Positions 11,571 through 21,655 of a stretch of DNA of 64,000 nucleotides are shown here, piece by piece. Within the stretch, counting starts at the first letter, position 1. Each line of letters begins with the position of its first letter. Both the position numbers and the translations under genes were made by a program. The stretch spans positions 1-64,000 of the forward strand of contig CAWATU010000004.1 in NCBI GenBank assembly GCA_963785125.1. The letters run 5' to 3'. The stretch comes from QHXN01 sp963785125 (GTDB lineage: Bacteria > Acidobacteriota > Blastocatellia > Pyrinomonadales > Pyrinomonadaceae). The notes below the pieces were generated by a model. It searched no databases and was not told the origin of the DNA. It saw only the letters and a list, made by a program, of their open reading frames with translations.

Positions 11571-11630
11571 ATAGCGAATTTTCAATTCAGATCGAATATG
11601 TAAAGCATCGTACATGGAACTGATAAAACT

Positions 11631-12545
11631 ATGGCTGCGATGACTCTTAGACCGGCACGCTGTTCGTATGGCTGGCTGTTGTTGGTTCCGGCGGGCATCT
11701 GGTATCTGGTCTTTTTTCATAATACCCAGTCTCTTTCCGCTCGTCTTTTCGTTTGCCCAGAGCGACCCAACGGGCGGCGTCATTCTGCAAGATTTTTCCT
11801 TTGCCAATTACGCGCGCTTTTTGAGTTGCAATCTCGCGATTGCGGGACAAGCGGGCGAATGCGTCTATCTCAAGGTATTTGGACAGACGCTTCTGTTTGC
11901 CGCACTCGGCACGCTGGGCTGTCTGCTGCTCGCGTATCCGTTGGCGTACTTTCTGGCGACGCGGTGTGGAAGTGGCGCACGACGATGTTGGTCTCATTAT
12001 CATTCCCTTCTGGTGCTCGTTTCTCATTCGAACGTATGCGTGGGTTGTGCATCCTTGCCGATCAGGGCATCATCAATTCGTTTCTCGTGAATCTGGGCAT
12101 TATCTCTGACGATAATCGGCTTCAGATGCTCTACAACCCATTCGCTGTGTATCTGGGAATTGTTTACAACTATTTACCGTTGATGATTTTTCCGCTATAT
12201 GTCTCACTGGAACGGCTCGACAAGACGTTGCTCGAAGCATCCAAAGACTTGGGTGCCAATCGTTTTGCGACGTTTCGGCAGGTGACTTTGCCGCTCACTG
12301 CGCCCGGTTTGTTTACCGGAATCCTGCTCACGTTTATTCCGCTCACGGGCGAATATATTGTGCCTGCCATTTTGGGTGGCTCGAAAACGCTGTTCATGGG
12401 CAACCTCGTTGCGAATCAGTTTTTGCAGGCGCGGCGATTGGGCGTTTGGGAGCGCGAGTTCGGTCATGTTGATAGCGGTGCCTCGTCATTTTCATTTTGA
12501 TTTGGTATCCGCGCCAGTGAAGGGCAAGCCGTGGAGGTCGCATAA
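11631..12545 (+). pseudogene. potB: Spermidine/putrescine ABC transporter permease, PotB-like (multiple frameshifts)
   Basis: Begins ATG 11631 with YGWLLLVPAGIWYLVFF, the first membrane helix of PotB permeases. A second frame carries PLVFSFAQSDPTGG and NYARFLS, a third FWCSFLIRTYAWV, and the segment from about 12060 carries the EAA loop LEASKDLGANRFATFRQVTLPLTAPGLFTG, which docks on the ATPase. A last frame change near 12430 leads to a stop at 12543-12545 overlapping the start of potC (TAATG), implying translational coupling. Six membrane helices expected. Confidence 0.78.
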
Positions 12546-13582
12546 TGGTTGCAAGCCGTCTCAATTCCAATCGTCTTGTAGACCTTGCGCTCCGCGTGTA
12601 TGCCGGGCTGATGTACGCATTCCTCTATCTGCCAATTTTGATCGTTGTCCTCTTTTCGTTCAACAATTCAAAATCGGTCCAAACGTGGGCGGGTTTTACG
12701 GGCGATTGGTACGCCAAAGCGTGGCAAGATGCGAGCATTCAATCGGGGCTGCGGAACAGTCTCATTGTGGCTACGCTCAATATGACCTGCGCGGTGATCT
12801 TGGGCACACTGCTCGCGCTTGGACTGCAAAAAGGCGCCGGCGTTTTTTGGTGCCAATTTTTCTCGCGGTCATGTACATGACCATCATTTCACCCGAAATC
12901 GTCACGGGGCTGTCATCGCTCCTCTTTTTCGTGCAGATGGGCAAATGGCTCGCCATTCCGAACATCCTTGGAATTTTCAGCATCGTCGCCACGCACGCGG
13001 CGTGGACGAGCGCGTTGGTCGCGTTGATTGTCGCGGGCGCGGTTAGAAAGTTTGGATGATGCGCTGAACGAGGCAAGTGCCGATTTAGGTGCGACGCCGT
13101 GGGGGACGTTCTGGCAAGTCACTGTGCCGTTGCTGCTGCCCGCGATTATTGCAGGTGGCTTGCTGGCGTTCACGTTTTCATTCGACGATTATGTGATTAC
13201 TCAGTTTGTTTCGGGTCCCCAATCGTCCACCTTGCCGATTCGCATTTGGGGTATGGTGCGCTTTGGCGTTTCGCCCATTATCAACGCTGTCGCCGCCGTG
13301 ATTTTGTCCTTTACGCTCATCTCGCTCTTTTTGGCGCAATACATTCTCACGAACGATAACGCGTCGCCGCGTCCGCTGCTTGTATGGTTCATGTTCGTCG
13401 TGGGCATTGCGCTCTACGGGATTGGTCCGGCACAGGGTTTTTGGAATGGCTTGACACGGCTGGATGGGGTAGTCGGCACGCTGAGCTGGCTCGTAGTTTG
13501 GATGGGCGTGCTCACCGGCATCTATCTCTTGCAAGGTCGCCTGCGCCGTCCGTCTGTTCAACAATTAAATCCGGTGACGTAG
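12545..13582 (+). pseudogene. potC: Spermidine/putrescine ABC transporter permease, PotC-like, with extra C-terminal membrane segment (frameshifts)
   Basis: Starts at the TAATG overlap with potB. The N-terminal helix AGLMYAFLYLPILIVVLFSF and the segment GFTGDWYAKAWQD are typical of PotC. Frame changes near 12840 and 13030 connect to the EAA loop NEASADLGATPWGTFWQVTVPLLLPAIIAG and the following FDDYVITQFVSG. After the usual end of the family near ILTND there are about 75 more residues with two hydrophobic stretches (LVWFMFVVGIALYGIG and TLSWLVVWMGVLTGIYLLQG), an unusual extension that may add two helices. Partner permease PotB is encoded upstream. Confidence 0.78.
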
Positions 13583-13603
13583 CGAACGAGCTGCGCGTTC
13601 TTC

Positions 13604-13637
13604 AAATCTGAAATCTGAAATCTAAATTCTGAAATCT
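13604..13637. repeat. Heptameric tandem repeat AAATCTG, about 4.9 copies
   Basis: Units at 13604, 13611, 13618, 13625 and 13632 read AAATCTG, AAATCTG, AAATCTA, AATTCTG and AAATCT. Located in the short gap between potC and the aminotransferase, just upstream of the CCCGGGAG ribosome site. It resembles one arm of the heptamer-built palindromes in the right part of the window. Confidence 0.75.
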
Positions 13638-13650
13638 CCCCGGGAGCCTC

Positions 13651-15032
13651 ATGGTTTCAACACAGCCCGACCTCCAACTGAATGAAAATCTAAAAAATCA
13701 CTCGTGGCTGCACTTTACGCAGATGCAGCATGTGATTGACGACGAATCGCCGATGGTGATTACGCGCGGCGAAGGCTCGACCGTGTGGGACACGGCGGCA
13801 AAGAGTACATTGACGGTCTCGCAGGACTTTTTTGTGTGAACGTGGGCTATGGACGCCAGGAAATTATCTGACGCCATCACCACGCAATTGCAAAAGATTT
13901 CCTATGTTAGCCCCTTTTCGTTTCCCAACGAACCTGCCATCGAACTTTCGGCAAAACTCGCGTCCATGTCGCCCGTCGGTCCCGATGCGCGCGTCTTTTT
14001 TGTCACGGGCGGCAGTGAAGCGGTAGAATCCGCGCTTAAAATCTCGAAGCAATATCAGCGGATGCGCGGCTTTCAAGGACGCTACAAAACAATTTCCCGA
14101 CGCATTGCTTATCACGGGACGACGATGGGCGCGCTGTCTGTCGGTGGACTAACGGGTATTCGAAAAATGTACGAGCCGTTGGTTGCGGGCACGCGGCATG
14201 TGCCGATTCCGCATCGCTACCGCTGCGATTATTGCTCACGCGCGGATGCGTGTTCGGGACAATGTACGACGGAAGTGGCGAATCTGATGGAATTTGAAAG
14301 TCCTGATACGATTGCGGCAGTGATTATGGAGCCGGTGCAAAATTCGGGCGGCTGCATTGTGCCGCCACCGACGTACTATCCCGAAATTCGCCGCCTCACG
14401 CGTGAGAATGGTATTGTGATGATTATGGATGAGGTGATTTGCGGATTCGGACGCACGGGGAAAATGTTCGGCAGCGAACATTGGGGTGTTCAGCCCGACA
14501 TGATAACACTCGCCAAGGGCTTGACCAGCGCGTATTATCCGTTAGGCGCAGTCATCGTCTCGAAAGAAATTGCGGACTCGTTCATCGGCGACGAATACAA
14601 GAAATTGTTGCACGGCATCACATTTGGCGGACATCCCGTTGCTGCCGCCGCCGCACTCGCCAACATCGCCATTATCGAACGCGAAAACTTGGTCGAACAG
14701 GCAGCACAAAAAGGCGAATACCTGCCGCGGCAGAACTCCACAAAGCCCTTGACCGCCATCCCTCCGTCGGCGATATTCGTGGCGCGGGCTTGTTCGTCGG
14801 CATCGAGTTTGTAACCAACAAAGAAACCCGCGCCCCCATGTCCGGCGGCGCGATGATGGGCTGGCTCTCGGACCAGCTCTTGCAACGCGGTTTAATCTGC
14901 CGTTGCGATGACCGCCTCGACCCGGTGATTCAACTGTCTCCGCCGCTCGTCATCAAAAAAGAAGAACTCGACCAGATTGTGAGTGTGATTGAGGAAGTGA
15001 TTGGGGCGTTGGAAGAAGAATTGCATATGTAA
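13651..15032 (+). pseudogene. Class III PLP-dependent aminotransferase, putrescine/polyamine-pyruvate type (two or more frameshifts)
   Basis: MVSTQPDLQLNENLKNHSWLHFTQMQ begins a class III aminotransferase; the frame breaks near 13800 and resumes with ITTQLQKISYVSPFSFPNEPA. PLP-fold motifs are clear: FFVTGGSEAVESALK, RIAYHGTTMGALSVGG, the Asp in VMIMDEVICGFGRTG, and the Schiff-base lysine in MITLAKGLTSAYYPLGA. A second break near 14725 leads to VGDIRGAGLFVGIEF and the stop at 15030-15032. About 460 residues in total. It sits directly after the Pot importer, so transamination of imported putrescine or a related amine is the best inference; a beta-alanine or other omega-amine substrate is possible. 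Confidence 0.78.
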
Positions 15033-15034
15033 AA

Positions 15035-15065
15035 CGGAGGGACGGGTCTCAGACCCGCCCCTCCG
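15035..15065 (+). terminator. Rho-independent terminator after the aminotransferase
   Basis: Stem CGGAGGG..CGGGTCT pairs with AGACCCG..CCCTCCG around a 1-nt loop centre, with one mismatch, followed by ACTTTT. Immediately downstream of the aminotransferase stop. Confidence 0.7.
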
Positions 15066-15086
15066 ACTTTTGCTCAAGTGCACTTG

Positions 15087-15132
15087 AAAAAAGAACCCTG
15101 TGAGGTCATAAGCCCTCGCAGGATTCTTTTTT
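15087..15132. terminator. Bidirectional terminator between convergent operons
   Basis: AAAAAAGAACCCTGTGAGG (15087-15105) pairs with 15114-15132 across an 8-nt loop with two G-U type mismatches. A-run on one side and T-run on the other make it function on both strands. Its right arm abuts the stop codon of the minus-strand ECF S component at 15131. Confidence 0.8.
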
Positions 15133-15930
15133 ATTCCGTGACCGTAAATTGAAACCGATCATGAAAGCGTCGTAACAGCCGAAGGATGGGAATCCCCACT
15201 GCCACAATCAGCAGCACATTTCCAATTGCCCGCGCCGCATCCCACCACGCCGAGGTAACCACATAAAAGAGTCCGTAACGCGCCAGCGTTCCCGCCAGCC
15301 CAAGACCCGGTTCCCAATTTGTTGTCGTTTGCGAGGGGTCAATCAAAAAAGGGCCAGAACCACAGATTCATAATCGCGCCAAACAAAAAGCCGCTGACGA
15401 ATCCCCAAGCCGCGAGTAATCCCACCTCAATCTGTGGAGAGCGCGATACATGCGGAATCCATCCTCCCACCATGCCGCTCCATCCCGCCGCAAACATTTG
15501 AAACGGCAGCCACGGACCGACCCCACCTGTAATGAATGCCGACACCAACAGCGACAGCGAACCTACCAAGAATCCAAAATCCGCGCCAAAGACATAGCCG
15601 CACAGAATTGGTAAAAAAAAGACCGCGCTAAAGCCCCGCTAGTCCGGGCACCAGCCGCAAAGTTGCATTAATCCCCACCAGTACGCCGAGCACCGCCACA
15701 AACTGTGCATTAATTTGTCGCGTCTCCAAACTGATCACGAGCATGAGCAGACACAGTCCAAAGAGCACGACAAAAAAAAGTGGCGCATCGTTTGCATGCG
15801 CCATGCCCTCGTTGCTCACCGTCTGCGACTGCGATGCGAAAAAGGGTGACAGAAACGCCCACACGCCGACCAAACTCGCGAGCGCCAAAATCACTTCGGG
15901 CAAAAAGCGGAATCTAATCGCTTGCGGCAT
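15131..15930 (-). pseudogene. ECF transporter S component (substrate-binding membrane subunit; frameshifts)
   Basis: Three frames encode a polytopic membrane protein. The N-terminus is MPQAIRFRFLPEVILALASLVGVWAF, the middle is LCGYVFGADFGFLVGSLSLLVSAFITGGVGPWLPFQMFAAGWSGMVGG (pieces near 15340-15620), and the end is IGNVLLIVAVGIPILRLLRRF. The G-x-x-x-G-F and GPW-PFQM stretch is typical of ECF S components (QueT/CbrT-like group). It binds the vitamin and docks on EcfT/EcfA. The start at 15930 overlaps the end of the ATPase gene by 17 nt. The substrate is not certain; the transcobalamin-like partner gene makes a cobalamin-type ligand a reasonable guess. Confidence 0.65.
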
Positions 15931-17583
15931 GGGTATTCGCCTTTAACGTTTCCAGCACATCCGACACCGTCAGAAAACGGTCATCCCGCAGCAATTTGTT
16001 GATCTGCGATGCAAAAATAATCGAATCCGTCATGACGGTTCGCACCGTCCCATCCGCCACAATTTCGCCGTTGCCCAACAAGACAATGCGGCTCGCGCAT
16101 TGCGCGACCAATTCCACGTCATGCGTTGCCATTAGAATAGTCACACCATTTTTGCGAAGGTCATTCAAGATCGCCAGCAAGCGTTCCTTGCTCACATAAT
16201 CCAGCCCGCGCGTGGGTTCATCCAGCAGCAGCAGCTTGGGTTCTGCAATCAAAATTGCGGCAAGCGCAGCGCGCTGCTGCTCGCCTACGCTCAAATCGCG
16301 CGGGTACGAGTGAATATGTTCGCTCAGTCCCAACTGTTCCAACAGCGTCGCAATCTTGCCCGTCGGCAAGCCATGCCGCGTGACAGGTAAACTGCAATTC
16401 CTGTTCTAACGTTTCGCTAAAGAGCAGTCGCCCCGGATTCTGCGGCACGAATCCCACTTGCTTTGTAATATCTGTTAGTGCTGCGCCTTTCACGTCCATC
16501 CCCGCCAGCGCGCACTTTGCCGCGCATTGGCTCCAACAGTCCCACGATATTTTTCAGCAGTGTACTTTTGCCCGACCCGTTGCGCCCCATGAGCGCAACC
16601 AATTCGCCTTGCGGCACTTGAAGTGAGACGCCTTTTAAAATGTCGCGGTCCTTATAACGAAACCACAGGTCTTGGACATCCAGTGCCAGCGGCGCGTTGG
16701 TCTTGCTCACTGTGGCAGGTTTGTTTTCGCGTACCGAGGGTCGGCGCGGCGAGGGGCGAACCATTTTCCAAATGTGGCTTGAGCCGTTCCGCAAAGGGAC
16801 GACCTTCTTTGATGGTGAGCGGCAGCGGCTGCCACCCCAGTTCGCGTCCCAATTCCACTAGCGGCGGCGTCAGTTCAATTTTCCCCAATATTGTACGCGG
16901 CTCACCCAAAATCGGCGCTTGTCCGCGTCCGGGCAAATGACAAATTTGGTCGCTGTACCTGCGCCACGCGTTCGAGGCGATGTTCGGAAATAACGATGGT
17001 CAGCCCAAAATCCAAATTCAGGCGCTGCAAAATCGTCAGCACATCTTCTGCCGCTTGCGGGTCAAGCTGCGACGTTGGCTCATCGAGCACCAGCACCGAA
17101 GGTTGGAGAGTGTCAGCACACTCGCAATCGCGACGAATTGTTTTTGTCCGCCCGAAAGCGTATCCACACGCCGCTCGCGCAAATCCGCAATCGAGAGTTG
17201 GTCGAGCACCTCTTCGATGCGCCGCCGCATCATTGTCTGTGACAGATTGCGATTTTCCATTGCGAACGCGAGTTCGTCTTCGACGAGTTGCGTCACAAAC
17301 TGCGCTTCGGGATTCTGAAACACAAAGCCCACCAAATCACTCATGCCGCGCGGTCCCAAGGCGACCAGGTCGCGGTCACCAATGCGCAATCGTCCGTGTA
17401 GCGTGCCGCCATAAAAATGCGGAACGAGTCCGTTCATACAGCGCAGCAGTGTGCCTCTTGCCGCTGCCCGACGAGCCGACCAACAGACAGAAAACTGCCG
17501 CCGGGAATGTGTAAATTTACATCGCGCAAAACGGGCGCGGCTTGATTGGGATAGGAAAAGGAGACGTCGGTCAGGTCAATCAT
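15914..17583 (-). pseudogene. ECF transporter double ATPase (EcfA-EcfA' fusion, YkoD-like; multiple frameshifts)
   Basis: Two ABC ATPase domains in one gene. The N-terminal domain starts MIDLTDVSFSYPNQAAPVLRD, has a Q-loop GFVFQNPEAQFV, signature LSGGQKQFVAIA, and Walker B DEPTSQLDP. The second domain carries DLWFRYKDRDILKGVSL, an intact Walker A GRNGSGKST near 16580, GFVPQNPGRLLFSETL, a signature-like LSVGEQQRAALA, and Walker B LLLDEPTRGLD. At least five frame changes. It energises uptake through the T and S subunits encoded on either side. The EcfT stop lies only 14 nt upstream of its start. Confidence 0.78.
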
Positions 17584-17597
17584 GGGCGGGGATTGGG

Positions 17598-18638
17598 CTA
17601 AAAGTGTGGGTAGGATGGGTGCCGCCAAAAAGGGAGTGCCGCCGCTACTAGTGGATGAAACGGCGGCAACGTGAGGCGCGGGTACGGGTAAAAATTCAAA
17701 AGGTCGGGTGCCAAGAATGAGGTGCTAATGAGAATGAAAAGGACGAGCAGCGAGACGACGGTGAGAAACGTGTCCTGACGCTGCCAGCGTTCGCGGCGAT
17801 AGCGACTGCGCTGCACGCCGCGTCCAATTTGCCACAACACCGCGGCGAGGATTCCGCCACCGCCGACGAGAATGACAAGTCCAACTGTGTTGCTGGGAAA
17901 ATACGTTGCTGCCAGTGCGCCGCTCAAAAGCATAAACAAGCCGAGCGCAATTCAACAGTTGCAAAATCGGAGTAGAGCGAAATGAGGTGGCGGCTTGGCT
18001 GCCAAATCCGCGTGCGCTCATAGATATCTGCCAACGTGATGCTGTGCTTCAATCCTTCTGCGAGCAGGGTAATAAAGAGTGGTAGCAAATCTTTCACGGC
18101 GCGAAAGCGATGCCCGCGTAATGCTTGTGCCTCGCGGATTTCGGCTTCTGCCACCATCATTTGCGGCACAAACGTAATGGCAATCGAAGGTACAAATCGC
18201 GGATTGATAGAGAAAACGCGGCGCGCTGCGCAGCAGTTCGTGATGGTCGGCGAGCGCATTGAATGTGGCAAAAGTCAGCAGCAGACCCATCAGACTGAGC
18301 GCCTGGCGTGAGTCCGTAGACGACGCTCTCCAGGGCAATTGCGCCGCCAATTTGAATAGTGGCTTCGGAAAACGACAAGCGCAACGCGGGCAGCGTCAAG
18401 AGCTCGGTCGCACCCACGCTGACAAAGAGGACGTTATAGAGGATGCTAAACTGAGCGAGCGTCAACGCTAACCAAAGCAACGTGCCCCATTGTCTGCCTG
18501 TCAGGACTGCTTCACGCCAGTATCAGGTGGACCAGTCCGACAGCACACAACCCAATCAGCAAATAGATGGGTTTTTGGTCAGTGAAACGGCAACACTGCG
18601 GCGACGAGCCACAGCACCCATGCCTTGGTATGAAACAT
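17598..18638 (-). pseudogene. ECF transporter T component, EcfT-like (multiple frameshifts)
   Basis: Pieces in several frames give a membrane protein with SILYNVLFVSVGATELLTLP, then NPRFVPSIAITFVPQMMVAEAEIREAQALRGH, HSITLADIYE, and the second coupling motif ARGFG. The two Ala-Arg-Gly-type motifs are how EcfT grips the ATPases. C-terminal helices TVVSLLVLFILISTSFLAPDLLNF complete it. The start at 18638 (MFHTKAWVLWLVAAVLPF) is tentative. Part of the minus-strand ECF operon. Confidence 0.65.
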
Positions 18639-18654
18639 GGACGATGCGGCGATG

Positions 18655-19805
18655 TTAATAGCGACGTTTGAGTGCGTACCAAATCAAGCCACCCACGAGG
18701 CACGCAACCCACCACCGCCAATCAAATCCGCCCGCCAAAATCGCCCTCGACCAAACGCGTGTTTGCGGAGAGCGGCGTACTGATGCTGGATTCGTTGATT
18801 TGCGGCAGCACTCTGAATTTGTTGTCGCAGAATTATTCTGCGCCTGCGTCACTTTACTAGTCTTGCTTTGCGCAGGCGATGATTCCGCCGGCAAAAAGAC
18901 TGTAAAGTCTCGGTTGCCTGCGGCGCGTCTGCGGACGTATCGGTCCACCGCTTGCCGGTTCGACATAACATGGGTCGAACCCGACTGTGAAACTATCGCC
19001 GTTATTCGTTCCATTGCGTGAACGACGCCCTTGCGCCGCCTCGTCGGTGGGTCCGCCGGAATCCGTAGCGGACGATGCCGAAACGGCAACGCGTGTTGGA
19101 ACAGACTCAAATCGAGATTGTCATCCGAGCCATAATTCGGGTCAACTGTAAACGGCGTAGGCGTGAATAGTTGGGCGTTGGAGATTTCGGCACCTTGGTC
19201 GGCTTGTCCGTTTCCGTCGCGGATGGGGTTAATGTGGTCGTCACCGTCGCCGTAAATTTGGTTGCGGTCGCTGTCGCGGTCGTCGTTGCCGTACCGGACG
19301 GGTCGTCGTTCCGGTTGCTGTGGGCACATCCGGACCCGTCGCTGTCGGCGCAGCATCCGTAGTTGTTACGGTCGGCGTTGCAGTGCCAGGAGTGACAGAA
19401 CACACATCGCTAAATGAAATTACAGTGGTGGTGGTGGTGCGTTAGATGAAGTCGCCGCTTCCCAGACCCATGCTTTACATCGCCGTTATGCACCATTGAC
19501 AACGATGCCCCCAAATCAGAATATTTCCATTGTCCTTTTTTCACCTGCCAATACGACCAGTACGTGAAGAAGAGCCCTGGCATTGACAAAAACATGTCTG
19601 GCTCGGATACGCGCAGCCTTCTTTGCCAATTTGGCACACGGCAACACCCACCGTGTTCGTTGCATCCACGCTCAAATCCACGCCCGTGCGCTGCAATAAT
19701 TCCAACCCTGTAATTTGCGATCGGTAAATTGAATGCAGCGATTGTTGGGATTGCCTTTGCCGTGCAAAATCATAATCGCGGCTTGATTCGGTTGATAGGT
19801 TCACG
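18655..19805 (-). pseudogene. Secreted, C-terminally anchored protein with transcobalamin-like (DUF4430-type) domain; 5' end cut at the contig junction
   Basis: Readable pieces in order: NQAAIMILHGKGNPNNRCI, then ITGLELLQRTGVDLSVDATN, VGVAVCQIGKEGCAYPSQTC with FCQCQG, and SYWSYWQVKKGQWKYSDLGA with MVHNGD. This Cys-rich layout with a Trp/Tyr-rich strand pair resembles DUF4430/transcobalamin-like domains found beside ECF importers. A long Thr/Pro-rich linker (19110-19400) and a C-terminal membrane helix WWVACLVGGLIWYALKRRY end the protein at 18655. It lacks any start: upstream of NQAAI the frame meets a TGA within the join to acidobacterial DNA. Many frameshifts. The domain name is from memory of the pattern, not a search. 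Confidence 0.55.
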
Positions 19806-19810
19806 CCTTA
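19798..19810. other. Probable chimeric contig junction
   Basis: Left of this point: moderate GC, all genes frameshifted, Chloroflexota style. Right: high GC, mostly intact genes, Acidobacteriota style. The minus-strand secreted protein loses its N-terminus here, exactly behind the TAA of the SpoIIE gene. No IS end, tRNA, direct repeat or integrase is visible. Confidence 0.75.
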
Positions 19811-21552
19811 TTTCAGCTCGGAGTCGCGCTTGACGATGAGGAGGGTGATGTCGTCGCCGGCGGGCGTGCCCTGCGCGAAGGAGGAGAGCGCGGCCTCGAT
19901 CTTATCGCGGATGCCGGCGGCCGAGCGGCTCAGGTTGCGCGCGACCACCTCTTGCAGGCGGACGGTGCCGAACTCCTCGCCCGCAGGGTTCTGCGACTCG
20001 GTGACGCCGTCCGAGTAGGCGACGAGCACGTCGCCCGGTCGGAGCAGCGTGCGCCCCTCGCGGTAGTCGAAGTCGAGGAGTATCCCGAGCGGCAGACCGC
20101 CCGCGGCGAGATGTTCGAGCGTGCCGCCCTCGTGCGCGATGATGGGCGGGTTGTGGCCGGCGTTGATGAAGGAGAGCGAGCCCGTCAGAGGGTCGAGTTC
20201 CGCGTAGAAGAGCGTGACGAAGCGGTTGCCCGGCGTGTTGTCGGCGAGGTAACGGTTGACCGCGCCGATGGTCTCCGTGATGGGACGGCACGACGCGACC
20301 TGCGCGTGCACGGCCGCGTGCAGCGACGACATCAGCAGCGCGGCCGAAGTCCCCTCCCCGACAGATCGGAGCCCGACGACGAGCCGGTTGTCGGCGCACT
20401 TGATGAAGTCGTAGTAGTCGCCGCCGATCTGGTACGAGGGGAAGCTGATGCCCTGTAGCTCGTAGCCCGGCACGGCGGGCGGCGCCGAGGGCTGGAAGCG
20501 CTGCTGTATCTCGCGCGCCAGTTGCAGCTCACGCTCGAAGCGCTCCTGCTCCAGATGTTCTTCGAGCAGACGCGTGTTCTCGACGCGGATGGCGGCGACC
20601 GAGCCGAGCGTCGTCAGCACCTTCAAGTGGTCTTCGGTAAAGCGCGAGGTGGCGAGCGGCGAGTCGGCGTAGATCATCCCGAAGATGCGTTCGCCGACGC
20701 CGAGCGGCACGGCCAGAACGGAGCGGATGCCCTGGAAGGTGACGGTCGATGACTTGAAGCGCGGGTCGTGCTGCGCGTCCGACGTTAAGCCGAGCGCCCC
20801 TGATTGACGACCTCCTCGACGATGGTGCGGCTGACTCTGACTTCGCCGACCTCGGGCCGCCGGTCGCGCATTTCGGCGGCGCGAATCTTCAGCTCGCCGT
20901 CCGCGGGCGGCTCGCGCAGCATGATGAGGCAGCGCTCGGCCGGGACGGCGTCGAAGACGAGGAGCGCCACCTGACTGAGCGTCTCGTCGAGCGTGGCCGA
21001 GGCGAGGAGCGTCACGCCGACCTTCGAGATGAGCGCGAGCAGGTCGCCGTGGTCGGCCGCGACCGCCACCGACTTCGCCGTCGAGCCCGAGCGTTGCGGC
21101 ATGATGGTCGCCACGTCGAAGCGACCCGACGACTGCGTGCGCGCGGCCTCGATGGATTCGAGCAGGCCGTTCGTGGTGTGCTGCGCCGAGTCGAAGGCGA
21201 TAGTCGCCTCGGGGAGCGGCGAGTCCTCTTCGATGGTCGTCGCGGGCAGTTGCGGCGCGGTGGACTGATCCTTGAAGACGATCTCGGTCTCGCCGATCTG
21301 GATGCGACTGCCGTGCGTGAGCGCGACCGGCTGGTCGAGGCGCGAGCCGTTGTAGTAGGTGCCGTTGGCCGAGCCGAGGTCTTGCAGCACGTAGAGGTCG
21401 CCCTCGCGCCGCACCTCCGCGTGGACGCGCGAGGCGAACGGGTCGGGCACGCACACGTCGTTGCGCGCCGAACGCCCGATGGTGATGCGCAGGCGACCCA
21501 GCGGCAGGCGCTCCGGCGCACGGTCTGGATAATTAACTAGTAACTCAGACAT
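19808..21552 (-). CDS. FHA-GAF-SpoIIE/PP2C-family serine phosphatase (one frameshift)
   Basis: MSELLVNYPDRAPERLPLGR opens an FHA domain (residues about 20-95; GRSARND, SRVHAEV, SANGTYYNG), a phosphothreonine reader. A linker contains PEATIAFD (114-121). A GAF domain follows, then a short coiled segment (LEQERFERELQLAREIQQRF) and a SpoIIE/RsbU-type phosphatase (IGGDYYDFIKC; NAGHNPPI; GDVLVAYSDGVTE; DDITLLIVK). The frame shifts at the C-run 20797-20800; adding one G:C pair restores NQGGALGLTSDA. In the phosphatase, the metal-binding DxSG motif reads LRSVGEG instead; one deletion and one insertion would restore DLSGEG. It likely removes phosphate from a partner of the kinase in this cluster. The gene ends exactly at the contig junction. 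Confidence 0.8.
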
Positions 21553-21655
21553 AACTAATACACTCGCTCAACAATCTCACCACGCGGAGTAAGTCCGATG
21601 AGTGCAAACAAGAGAGTAGAAGGAAGATGATTTCCTGCCTAACAGTAAGCTGTCA

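Noticed and set aside
1..19805. Large horizontally transferred island of pseudogenes
   Set aside because: Breaks are indels in short runs while all motifs are preserved; sequence error and chimeric assembly explain this better.
19808..21454. A single 548-residue protein in the frame ending at 19808
   Set aside because: The first third of that frame is Arg/Ala-rich shadow sequence. The real N-terminus (FHA and GAF) is in another frame joined by one base at 20797-20800.
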